Assembly: GCF_017976235.1 (NCBI RefSeq)
Contig: NZ_JACVHC010000006.1
Coordinates: 248,001 to 312,000, forward strand
DNA: 64,000 nucleotides
Source of the DNA: Pseudomonas anatoliensis
GTDB lineage: Bacteria > Pseudomonadota > Gammaproteobacteria > Pseudomonadales > Pseudomonadaceae
Direction: 5' to 3'
Shown here: positions 34,827-42,458 of the stretch, in pieces
How positions within the stretch are numbered: the stretch's first letter is position 1
Layout: every line of letters begins with the position of its first letter
The notes under the pieces: generated by a model
Databases searched by the model: none
What the model saw: only the letters and a program-made list of their open reading frames with translations
Told to the model about the DNA's origin: nothing
Made by a program: the position numbers and the translations under genes

Positions 34827-35161
34827 GATGAATCTCCTTATAAATATACGAGAGAACGCTTTATAAAGCCTTTACAGCTTTTTTTCGAGCTTTCTTCGAT
34901 GGGCCTCCTCCGTTGGCTCTCGGTAGGGCGCCTGACGGCTTGGAGAAGATCACTGTGTCGCTCTTGTCCCTTGGACACTTTCCGAAGTAAACCCTCACTC
35001 TGGGACTCACATGTTGAGTCCAGAGCCCAACAGATAGATACTGCTAGTGAAATGGGGCAAGCACAGGATTCATGCGCATTTCCCTATTAAGAATATCTGC
35101 TTCGCTGAGCCTTGCTTCGAGTAAACACGTTAGAATTCGAGCTTTCTTCACGGTGTTTTTT
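34827..35161. other. Gap between cargo genes
   Basis: A 335-bp divergent gap between the 132-aa and 191-aa genes, AT-richer than the phage core. I see no RNA gene or convincing ORF. An in-frame ATG at 35072 would extend the 191-aa gene by 30 residues without a clear ribosome site. Confidence 0.5.
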
Positions 35162-35737
35162 ATGGAAAATCAGAATCGGTCGTGGCCAGTGATTGTAGTG
35201 TTAACACTATTAATGGCCGTTGCTACCGGAGTTGGAAATTGGATTTCGTCCTATCTTATGCTTTCAAGCAAGAGCCAAGAGGTCATCAATAATGCAGAGA
35301 TTTCGTTACGCGCAAAAGGGGCTGAGGTCCACTGTGAGGCGCTAAAGAATGCAGCAACACTGGCTTCCGAAATTGATTTCAGCGCCGATAGAGGGTATGC
35401 CAACGCGATCGTGTTTTCTGAGCTTATTCAAGGTAAGCCGATTGAAGAGTTTCGTAAAATCTCTGATGAGCAAGTTAGAGCTGAACAGTTGCAGTATGAG
35501 AAGCGAGCGTCCGCAATATTTCCCCTGCTCGCCGAAGATGAAGAAAAAATCTTGGAGCAGGTTACCCTCAATCATTATGTAGTCACTCAGTTAAGGACCA
35601 GTAGGGTTCCGCTCTACCAACGTACGTTACCGAGCGAGGGTGGGTTCAATGCAAATACCAATCTTCGAGAAATACGAGAGAACGCGAGGACGCTCGCGAA
35701 TACCTATCGCACGAAGTGCACGCGTTATGCTGACTGA
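35162..35737 (+). CDS. Hypothetical membrane-anchored cargo protein (191 aa)
   Basis: A 191-aa protein with one N-terminal transmembrane segment (SWPVIVVLTLLMAVATGVGNWISSY, residues 6-30) and a long helical domain behind it (QEVINNAEISLRAKGAEVHCEALKN). I do not recognise the family. The ribosome site is weak. It is oriented opposite to its neighbours and could be a single-gene moron that acts at the inner membrane. Confidence 0.55.
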   Translation: MENQNRSWPVIVVLTLLMAVATGVGNWISSYLMLSSKSQEVINNAEISLRAKGAEVHCEALKNAATLASEIDFSADRGYANAIVFSELIQGKPIEEFRKISDEQVRAEQLQYEKRASAIFPLLAEDEEKILEQVTLNHYVVTQLRTSRVPLYQRTLPSEGGFNANTNLREIRENARTLANTYRTKCTRYAD

Positions 35738-35767
35738 TTACTTGATAGCCCATAGGCCTAGACCATG

Positions 35768-36295
35768 CTAGGGCGCTGGCAGGCCCGGCGATTTATTCAG
35801 TTTCCTCAGTACCCTGTCCATGCCTTGTAGTGTCATCTCGACTTGTGATGCGGACTTGTTGTACTCGATAGCTTTCTCGACAGCACGCTGCCGCTCGAAT
35901 GAGGTTGCTACTTCCGCTAGGTAAGGCTGAAGGGCTACCTGGGCGAGTAAATATTCGCGGACTGCTAAGACCGCGCTTTCGTCCAGCACGAAGAGCTCCG
36001 TTGCGTTGAAGCGTTTCCTCGTCGCAAACGTTCGTGGACGATCTGCGTGCTGCAATGCCATGGCAAAGGCTGCTGCTTCCTGCTCTCGTGCATCAACGGT
36101 CATGACGACAGCCTCGATGCGCGATATGCCCATGCGATCCATTAGCTTTTTGTGTCTGCCGGATATGGACGTCTCTGTGAACCCGAGCTTATAGACGTCA
36201 ACGTAATTTGTGCGAAACAGGTAGACCAAGCCAAGTCTGGCGCTCGGGACCGTCGGCATGTCGACAGCGCTTTTATTATTGTATTGAACGTGCAT
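35768..36295 (-). CDS. GIY-YIG/T5orf172-like protein
   Basis: A 175-aa protein. Residues 20-55 read RLGLVYLFRTNYVDVYKLGFTETSISGRHKKL, which fits the T5orf172/GIY-YIG pattern (YLF..., YKLGFT, S..R...L). The first motif is LVYLF rather than GIY, as in T5orf172 relatives. Such domains can be endonucleases or only nucleic-acid binders. The C-terminal half is helical and charged. Function in the cargo island is unknown. Confidence 0.6.
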   Translation of the reverse strand: MHVQYNNKSAVDMPTVPSARLGLVYLFRTNYVDVYKLGFTETSISGRHKKLMDRMGISRIEAVVMTVDAREQEAAAFAMALQHADRPRTFATRKRFNATELFVLDESAVLAVREYLLAQVALQPYLAEVATSFERQRAVEKAIEYNKSASQVEMTLQGMDRVLRKLNKSPGLPAP

Positions 36296-36379
36296 TTATA
36301 AATCTCAAAGTAGAAGACCAAATACGACTGAGCTGGGCGCTAGGCGTTTGGAACTCCGGCCGTTGCCCTTTTGGCATTC

Positions 36380-37000
36380 TCATGGAAGACGAATAGCGAA
36401 ATAGACAGGCCTAAAACGCCAGGTTTGCGAGAGGAACATGAAGCTACCACCCTGAGTGCCATCGGCAAGCTGAGGGAGCTCACGCATGATCGTGGTGAGT
36501 TCTCTCCAATTCAGAACGCGAGTGCTGGAGATTCTGGAGAGAATCGCTTCGTGGTTTGAGGGTTTTATCTGCCCGTAAAATTTCTCAAGCATGAGGTCCT
36601 TAGTGACTTCACAGGAAAATTGCTCATCGTTACCGTTGTTTAGCTCGCTGATATCAAACCAAAGTGATTCTGCGCGAATCTGATCGAAAATATTATTAGT
36701 CAGGGTAATACCACAGAAAGTCGAGATCCCTAATTGTGACGCAGATTGGGCTACTCGAAAAAGCCTGCTGTTAATTTTCCCATTTATGGTCTGGCTTTCG
36801 ACTGTATCAATTTTAGGGCGCCGCGCGAAAAAGGCAATAAGGTGGAAACGCTGGCCACATGCGGATTCGAGAGCTACATTTGTATCTTCACGTTGTCCGA
36901 AAAAAAATATGGGCACAACAGTCCCCAGCGGTGACAGAATGTCCAGAAATTTTGGAATTAGTGTGTATTCGGCCGTTCTCTCTGAGTAAAAGCTAGGCAA
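36380..37000 (-). CDS. Hypothetical cargo protein (206 aa)
   Basis: I do not recognise this protein. It starts at TTG, but the signal is strong: GGAGG lies 5 bases upstream. It is soluble, mixed alpha/beta, with FFFGQRED and FARRPK patches. It is 45 bp downstream of the 182-aa gene on the same strand, so the two may form an operon. The region is AT-rich compared with the phage core. Confidence 0.6.
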   Translation of the reverse strand: MPSFYSERTAEYTLIPKFLDILSPLGTVVPIFFFGQREDTNVALESACGQRFHLIAFFARRPKIDTVESQTINGKINSRLFRVAQSASQLGISTFCGITLTNNIFDQIRAESLWFDISELNNGNDEQFSCEVTKDLMLEKFYGQIKPSNHEAILSRISSTRVLNWRELTTIMRELPQLADGTQGGSFMFLSQTWRFRPVYFAIRLP

Positions 37001-37045
37001 TTCATCCTCCCACTTATATTTCGCTATATTAGTCGATGAATAGTG

Positions 37046-37594
37046 CTAGCTGTGGCTTTCGGGTTGACGCAATTTGATTTTGTTTTGTTTCATCTTGCTC
37101 CAAATCTCGTTCAGTAACTCTCGTTCTGGTTTTATCTTTAAACTCTGCCCGTTGGTGCAATAGATTGTCACTCGAAATGTGGCCAGGTCGAGCCAGTTAT
37201 GAAAGTCCCGTCCCTGATGGGCAATCCAGTTCGAATCAGAATCTAATAAAAAGCCAAAATGCGCTCGGTCGCCATCCTCGAGGACGCGTAACAGGCTTTC
37301 GCAATATTCTGTTGTCGCTCCAATTTTGATAATTCCATGATGTTTAATCAACAGCCCATGACTAAGGCCTATTGTTGAGATTCGAAACGGCCTATCTCCT
37401 ACATTCGTAACCATTATGGAGGCAAGACGCGTCTGTTCTGCGCCCGAAATTATCACCCTGATCCCACAAAAAGCAGAAATTTGTATTCGGCCGGTTTGTC
37501 GTGCCAGGTGAAGAGCCACCAACGCTGCGAAAATTGACCCTAGGGCCGCAGCCCAATCGGCCACCGAGCCCCAATTGATGCTGGAAAAATCCAT
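37046..37594 (-). CDS. Hypothetical membrane-anchored cargo protein (182 aa)
   Basis: A 182-aa protein with an N-terminal hydrophobic helix (SVADWAAALGSIFAALVALHLARQ, residues 10-32) followed by a beta-rich cytoplasmic domain (SIMVTNVGDRPFRISTIGLSHG). This layout resembles many small proteins associated with phage exclusion, but I do not recognise a family. A perfect GGAG lies 8 bases upstream of the ATG. It appears to be first in an operon with the 206-aa gene. Confidence 0.65.
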   Translation of the reverse strand: MDFSSINWGSVADWAAALGSIFAALVALHLARQTGRIQISAFCGIRVIISGAEQTRLASIMVTNVGDRPFRISTIGLSHGLLIKHHGIIKIGATTEYCESLLRVLEDGDRAHFGFLLDSDSNWIAHQGRDFHNWLDLATFRVTIYCTNGQSLKIKPERELLNEIWSKMKQNKIKLRQPESHS

Positions 37595-37741
37595 GATTTC
37601 ACTCCTTTTTTACGCCACATGCTGTCATTAGGCTAGCATGGCAGGCAGTATTTTTGAGAAAGCACAATGCTTTTTATCGCTCGTGCCAAACTACCGGGTG
37701 ATGAAACCGTTTTCATAAAAGCAAATAGAAAAGGTAGAAAA

Positions 37742-38971
37742 ATGTCGAACAGAACCAATCACATAATTGAGAATATAATGATAGAAATGGAAGATGGCTA
37801 TGCCGTTTTCATTTGTGTGGATTGTGTCAGCGATATCGTAATGAAGCGGATATCAAAAAGTTTATACAAGGTGCGAACCTGTATTTCCTGCAGTAAACAG
37901 ACTAAGCAGGCACTCACCCCTGAAAGTATTGCAGACCGAATTCGAGACTATCTACCCCGTCACTTCGAACCTGATGAGGGTTTGTATCCAGGGCGTGAAA
38001 TGGATTTGGCGACCGTGATAAGACACTCTATAGGATGTTCAAGCCAACAGGCATGTGAAGTGGTCGCAGGCCTGTTGTTTGATAATGATCCTAATGCCGA
38101 TGAAAACAATTTCTACTGGCGAGAACAGATGTATCAGCGAGCAAAAAGCCCATTCTGCGAAGAGGAAGACGAACGAGATCATATTTTAGGTGAGTGGCTG
38201 GTTCTTGCCCACGAACTAACTCATGGCCGCAGATTTTTCAATAGAAAAGCAAGTTTGACCTTTGGAGCTATTATTAGCGAAGCACTTAGAGCAGAGGACC
38301 CAAACTTACCCGGCACCTATCCCGTTATAAAATCCGTCTCGAATGGAACTATTTTTTACAGGGCCAGAGTTATTAATTCGCGCTCAGATATAAAAAATGC
38401 TGAACAGGATTTAGGGCCGCCACCAAAAGAACTGGCGGCAAATAATAGAATGAGTGCTGCGGGTGTACCTCTAATGTATGTGTCTGGTGATCCGAAGACG
38501 TGTATATCAGAGTTAAGACCGTCTATCGGAGATTCCGTGGCAGTGGCAAAATTCTACTCAACTGCAGACTTGGTTTTTTTTGATTTTACGGCTTTGGAAA
38601 AAAAGCTGGCTTTTCAGCCAATTAGTATTTTTGAAAGTTTTTTTGAAGGTAGTTCAAATCGTAGGAAGCTTTTGTCATTTTTACATGCTGAGATTGCTAA
38701 GCCACTAAGAGCTAACTCACTTGACTATGTTGTTACGCAAGCGTTAGCAGAGTTTATTCGTCATGAAGCAAGTGTTAAATTTGATGGTATAGTATTTCGT
38801 TCTGCTCAAAATAAAAATGGTATAAATTATGTGTTTTTTGACAATCGAGATGCGGCAGACATTCTAATTTTGAAGAGGGGTAACTTCAATCTTAAAATGA
38901 CGACTGAAGCTTTTGATATATACACTGTTGATTCGGTCAACTATGAATCAAATCTTGCTGCGAAAGCATGA
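37742..38971 (+). CDS. RES-domain protein with zinc-finger/HEPN-like N-terminus
   Basis: A 409-aa protein. The N-terminus has paired cysteines (FICVDCVSD, CISCSKQ) and a helical segment of the type that precedes RES domains. The C-terminal RES domain shows YRARVINSRSD, NRMSAAGVPLMYVSGDPKTCISELRP, where the R, E and S residues that name the family are present. RES enzymes degrade NAD+ and serve as toxins. No Xre-type antitoxin lies next to it; the following gene is a putAbiC protein 61 bp away, suggesting an abortive-infection pair. The start at 37742 has AAAGG 8 bases upstream. Confidence 0.82.
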   Translation: MSNRTNHIIENIMIEMEDGYAVFICVDCVSDIVMKRISKSLYKVRTCISCSKQTKQALTPESIADRIRDYLPRHFEPDEGLYPGREMDLATVIRHSIGCSSQQACEVVAGLLFDNDPNADENNFYWREQMYQRAKSPFCEEEDERDHILGEWLVLAHELTHGRRFFNRKASLTFGAIISEALRAEDPNLPGTYPVIKSVSNGTIFYRARVINSRSDIKNAEQDLGPPPKELAANNRMSAAGVPLMYVSGDPKTCISELRPSIGDSVAVAKFYSTADLVFFDFTALEKKLAFQPISIFESFFEGSSNRRKLLSFLHAEIAKPLRANSLDYVVTQALAEFIRHEASVKFDGIVFRSAQNKNGINYVFFDNRDAADILILKRGNFNLKMTTEAFDIYTVDSVNYESNLAAKA

Positions 38972-39032
38972 AGCTCAGATTTTGTTAGCGCGGGCGACGC
39001 TTTTTTTATTTGCGGACCTGATGGGGGTGACT

Positions 39033-40073
39033 ATGTGGATAAAACGTTTGTTTTCAACAAATTATTTAGAAAATGATGTGGCGCGATATATAGCAGATAA
39101 TGTTTTCTTCGTGTGCGTATCGCTTTTGGCATTTTCGGTGTGCACTCTTGTTTTTGGAGCATTGTTCCTACATTTTTTTCTAGACGTAGATATCCCGAAT
39201 CTTGCAATCGAGAATCACGAGACTGCAAGTTACTGGGGGCAGCTTGGTGATTTTGCCGGCGGCTTCTTGAATCCGTTATTAAGCTTCCTAGCTTTGATGG
39301 CTGTTTTGAAAACTATGGCTTTGCAACGTGCCGAAATGAAGGCTACTCAGCAAGAAGCTAAAATAGCAACGGAAGAGCAGCGACAGCAAACTGCTGTATA
39401 TTCGCGTCAAATGTTTGAATCAACTTTATTTGGCATGTTAGATGTGCACGCTAAAATTCTTGGAGATATAAAGTCGAGTGATTCAAGCTATCATCGTGAA
39501 GGACGCGATGCGGTCGATGTGATTGTTCGTAATTTTAAAGAGTCTGATTTTTATAAGGAGGCCGCTCTTCACTCGGAAATGATGAAATATAACGATGTAG
39601 AAGTTGACGTGTCGAAGTTCTACAAAGATAAAATAAGTTCGGTGGGGCACTACTTTAGGAATTTATATTGGATCATGAAGATGATCGATAGTAGTGAGAA
39701 TGCTCTAACTGGCAGCGCGATGCATGACCGCATTGTAAAAGACAATAAAGAATTTTATGCTGATTATGTTCGCAAGAGGAATTACACTAACATCGTGCGC
39801 GCTCAACTTAGTGAGTCGGAGATGGCGCTCTTGCAAATAAACTGCCTGGGGTCGTATGGCGCGGATCTAAAATATTATGTTGAGAAGTATTCTTTATTAA
39901 AGCCTTTAGGTAAAGAATATTTTGGGTCGATTTCTGAAAATATGTGTCGCCATTTTAACAAGCTTGCTTTTTTAGGCCTTGAGAAGATAAAAATCGGTGA
40001 ACTAGTAAAGATTCACAATAACAGAGTTCGCCGTGTTAGTGAGGAGTTTATTAGTAAAGGCGCGCGAGATTAG
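39033..40073 (+). CDS. putAbiC-like phage abortive infection protein
   Basis: A 346-aa protein with two N-terminal membrane segments (VFFVCVSLLAFSVCTLVFGALFLHFFL and a second near LNPLLSFLALMAVLKTM), a coiled coil (QRAEMKATQQEAKIATEEQRQQT), and a cytoplasmic part (YYFRNLYWIMKMID-like, RAQLSESEMALLQINCLG). This matches the putative phage abortive infection (putAbiC) family. The ATG at 39033 has GGGGGTG upstream; longer in-frame starts would overlap the RES gene. It probably forms an operon with RES. Confidence 0.78.
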   Translation: MWIKRLFSTNYLENDVARYIADNVFFVCVSLLAFSVCTLVFGALFLHFFLDVDIPNLAIENHETASYWGQLGDFAGGFLNPLLSFLALMAVLKTMALQRAEMKATQQEAKIATEEQRQQTAVYSRQMFESTLFGMLDVHAKILGDIKSSDSSYHREGRDAVDVIVRNFKESDFYKEAALHSEMMKYNDVEVDVSKFYKDKISSVGHYFRNLYWIMKMIDSSENALTGSAMHDRIVKDNKEFYADYVRKRNYTNIVRAQLSESEMALLQINCLGSYGADLKYYVEKYSLLKPLGKEYFGSISENMCRHFNKLAFLGLEKIKIGELVKIHNNRVRRVSEEFISKGARD

Positions 40074-40143
40074 TAAGCGCGCACATAGATGGTGTGGCTG
40101 CTAATTAGCGATCGTGAAATTCGGTTGTTGTTGAAAGATCAAA

Positions 40144-40161
40144 GCCCCGCTTAGGCGGGGC
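40144..40161 (-). terminator. Terminator of the toxin-antitoxin operon
   Basis: GCCCCGC-TTAG-GCGGGGC, a perfect 7-bp GC stem just past the toxin stop, followed on the minus strand by TTTGATCTTT. It may also serve the convergent putAbiC gene. Confidence 0.8.
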
Positions 40162-40166
40162 CTCGA

Positions 40167-40451
40167 TTAGACTCGTTTTGTCGCGGAGTCGTATACCTCT
40201 TCATCTCGGCGAGCACCAACGCACAACACCAAAATGATTTCAGTACCGTTTACGCGGTAAACGATTCGTACATCTCCTGTCCTTATCCGGCGGTATCCGG
40301 CCAAGGCCCCCCGAAGGGGTTTGCCGATCTTGTCGGGCTCTCCTGTGGCGATGCGCTCCCGAACGACCTTCAGGACACGTTTCGCTTCGGCGCTTCCGAG
40401 CTGTTTGAGATCATTTTCTACAGCTGGGTGAAACCGAACATTCCAGTTCAT
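40167..40451 (-). CDS. RelE/ParE-superfamily toxin
   Basis: A 94-aa toxin of the RelE fold: MNWNVRFHPAVENDLKQLG at the N-terminus and KIGKPLRGALAGYRRIRTGDVRIVYRVNGTEIILVLCVGARRDEEVY, a standard RelE/ParE core. It would cleave ribosome-bound mRNA (RelE) or block gyrase (ParE); the sequence does not decide. The ATG at 40451 lies 10 bp after the antitoxin stop. Confidence 0.88.
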   Translation of the reverse strand: MNWNVRFHPAVENDLKQLGSAEAKRVLKVVRERIATGEPDKIGKPLRGALAGYRRIRTGDVRIVYRVNGTEIILVLCVGARRDEEVYDSATKRV

Positions 40452-40461
40452 CTGCGGTTGC

Positions 40462-40743
40462 CTAACTAAAGCGAGCCTCCATGTCTTCAAGGCTCACTGT
40501 GACAGTGTTGTCGAGGCTGGGCAGGCGTTCGATGGCCAGTAGTTCCGAGCGCAGATCTTCAAGTTCGTCCTGCAGTGCCTGGTAGGCGTCGACCCCTACC
40601 AGAACGGCTGCTGGTTCGTTGTCCTTGAATATCACCAAATGGGTCACTTCCCCACTGGCGACATCTTTCAATCGCGCTCCAAAACTGCGTGCCATAGCAG
40701 TGGCGGACACTGCCTGCTCAGCTCGGTTTAGGAGTGCACTCAT
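40462..40743 (-). CDS. Phd/YefM-type antitoxin
   Basis: A 93-aa antitoxin. The DNA-binding N-terminal part (MSALLNRAEQAVSATAMARSFGARLKDVASGEVTHLVIFKDNEPAAVLVGVDAYQAL) fits the Phd/YefM fold, and the C-terminal tail (NTVTVSLEDMEARF) is the toxin-binding arm. It precedes its toxin as usual. A seven-copy 8-bp tandem repeat lies 33 bp upstream of the start, in the promoter region. Confidence 0.82.
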   Translation of the reverse strand: MSALLNRAEQAVSATAMARSFGARLKDVASGEVTHLVIFKDNEPAAVLVGVDAYQALQDELEDLRSELLAIERLPSLDNTVTVSLEDMEARFS

Positions 40744-40776
40744 GCTGTTGTTCCTTCAATCATCAACTCAGTAGTC

Positions 40777-40832
40777 GTTCGTAGGTTCGTAGATTCGTAG
40801 GTTCGTAGGTTCGTAGGTTCGTAGGTTCGTAG
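40777..40832. repeat. Seven-unit 8-bp tandem repeat (GTTCGTAG)
   Basis: Seven head-to-tail units of GTTCGTAG (the third is ATTCGTAG), then TTAGTCG. Located in the gap between the antitoxin start and gene G. Flanking bases (GTAGTC before, TTAGTC after) look like decayed units. Confidence 0.9.
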
Positions 40833-40984
40833 TTAGTCGTCGTAAGATCAGGAAGCGCAGAGCGTCGATACCCGCAAAGTATTGCGCATGATCACGCGCA
40901 ATACAATGCGCATCATCATCCGCGCCGACCAGTGGTCTACACAGCATCGCCACGACAATCACTCTACGCCACGCTTTCTATCGG

Positions 40985-41461
40985 CTATGAGTCCCCCGCC
41001 TGTCTCAAGTGATCAAGACACACAATCAAAACAGCCTCTTCTGCCTCCGCTTGCAGATCCCCAGCGTTGCTTACTGGCAAGTATGGTCTCGCTGGTATGT
41101 CCCCCCATAGCTGCGGGAAATCTAGCCGTTCCCCGCCGAATTGCATCATCGCCGCATACGGTTTGTTGCTGCCAACCATGGCCGAGCTGTCGGTTGCGTG
41201 CGTGGTTATCGAAGCCGCCAAACCAGCAGCACTGACCTGCAGCATCTGCCCCGGCCAGTGGCCGTGCTTTGCGCGCTTTTCAGTGGTGACATCGGAGAGC
41301 TCGGGCCACTCGGGGCGGCCTTCGTGTTCGAAGTTTTCTTCGGTTTGGCTGGCGAGTTCTGCTGCGATGGATTGCATCAGGGGTTTGAGGTCGCCGATGG
41401 CGTCTTCGATTTGGTTGAGGGTTTGTTGTAGGTGTTGGTTTTTTAGTTCGATGGTGAGCAT
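40985..41461 (-). CDS. Phage virion morphogenesis protein G
   Basis: A 158-aa Mu gpG-type protein: MLTIELKNQHLQQTLNQIEDAIGDLKPLMQSIAAELASQTEENF and the SMVGSNKPYAAMMQFGGERLDFPQ...IPARPYLPVS segment are diagnostic. It acts at the tail end or head-tail joint. It is the last gene of the first late operon. Cargo slot B follows it. Confidence 0.92.
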   Translation of the reverse strand: MLTIELKNQHLQQTLNQIEDAIGDLKPLMQSIAAELASQTEENFEHEGRPEWPELSDVTTEKRAKHGHWPGQMLQVSAAGLAASITTHATDSSAMVGSNKPYAAMMQFGGERLDFPQLWGDIPARPYLPVSNAGDLQAEAEEAVLIVCLDHLRQAGDS

Positions 41462-41510
41462 GGGGGGCTTTGTTTTGGGTAATGGGTTTGTGGGTGGGGT
41501 TGGTTAGTCA

Positions 41511-41617
41511 GGATTAAAAGATCGCAGGCTTCGCCAGCTCCTACAGGGGTGAGTGTTCGGCTTTGGTGTTGCGGTGGCTGGTTGTGCGCTATCGCGAGCA
41601 GGCTCACTCCTACAAAG
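41511..41617. repeat. REP-type sequences inside the prophage (F-G gap)
   Basis: GATTAAAAGATCGCAGGCTT...CAGCTCCTACAGGGG is a slightly diverged GTAGGAGCTGCCG-type unit; CTATCGCGAGCAGGCTCACT is a GAGCGGGCT-like unit. They fill the 168-bp gap between F and G. Confidence 0.7.
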
Positions 41618-41629
41618 GGATGCGGTGTG

Positions 41630-42457
41630 TCAGTTGGGTGGGTGGTCGGGGGTGGTTTGTTTTAGGGCTGTGCCGGGTGCGTGGTTGAAGCCGGGGTCGG
41701 TGCGGAAGGTGATGTTGTGGCCTTGGGCGTTGGTGAGGCGTAGGCCGGTGACGGTGGCGGTTCGGATTTCGCCGGTGTGTTTGTTGAGGCCGGTTTCTAC
41801 GGTTTCGGTGAAGGTGCGGCCTTGGCTGGTTTGGACGGTGAGGCCTCGGCGTTTGACGGCGGCTTCGGTGAGGGCCACGACGCGACAACGACAGTTGAAG
41901 CCGTTGGGTGGGTAGATGGTTTGCCAGATGGGGTCGTCGTGGCGGAAGACCTGGCCGTGGAGTGCGCGGTGGCTGGGGCGGGTTTTGCCGTCGAGGATGG
42001 CGACGAGCATCCAGTATGGGTGGGTGTCGGTGGTGTGTTCCATGCTGGCTTTTCGACCGGCCATGTAGGCGCTTTGCAGGTTGGTTTGGTAGATGGTTTT
42101 TAGGCGTCGTGGGCTGCCGAGTTGCGCGGGCTCGGCGTTGCCGTCTGTGTCGATGATGATTTGTTTGCCCCACCAGCCTTGGGCTTGCAGGGTTGGTTGC
42201 AGGTTGGCGGTGAATTGTTTGAGGGTTTGGCCTTGTTGCAGGGCTGTTTCGAGGGCGGCGCGGATGTCTGTGAGCAGGTCCAGGCGCATGGCTTTGGCGA
42301 CGGTGAAGGCTTGGTGGTGGGCTTGGTCGAGTTGGTCTTGCCAGTGCCAGGTGATGGCGTAGCCTTTGGCCTTTAGGTAGGCGATGGCGTGGGTGGGATC
42401 GAGGCCGAAGATGGCTTTGAGCTCGAGGGGGTTGAGGCGTTTGGTGTGGGTGGCCAT
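41630..42457 (-). CDS. Phage head morphogenesis protein F (minor head protein)
   Basis: A 275-aa protein of the Mu gp30/SPP1 gp7 family. Typical segments are TDIRAALETALQQGQTLKQF, TIYQTNLQSAYMAGRK and the C-terminal CRCRV-type metal motif (NGFNCRCRVVALTEAAVKRRG). It begins 1 bp after the portal stop. It is thought to be injected or to help head assembly. Confidence 0.92.
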   Translation of the reverse strand: MATHTKRLNPLELKAIFGLDPTHAIAYLKAKGYAITWHWQDQLDQAHHQAFTVAKAMRLDLLTDIRAALETALQQGQTLKQFTANLQPTLQAQGWWGKQIIIDTDGNAEPAQLGSPRRLKTIYQTNLQSAYMAGRKASMEHTTDTHPYWMLVAILDGKTRPSHRALHGQVFRHDDPIWQTIYPPNGFNCRCRVVALTEAAVKRRGLTVQTSQGRTFTETVETGLNKHTGEIRTATVTGLRLTNAQGHNITFRTDPGFNHAPGTALKQTTPDHPPN

Positions 42458-42458
42458 G

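Noticed and set aside
40777..40832. Possible CRISPR array
   Set aside because: Units are 8 bp with no spacers; it is a simple tandem repeat and no cas gene is present.
41505..41525. GGATTAAAAG resembling the late motif on the plus strand
   Set aside because: It is part of a diverged REP unit (GATCAAAAGATCGCAG type) and points away from the late genes.
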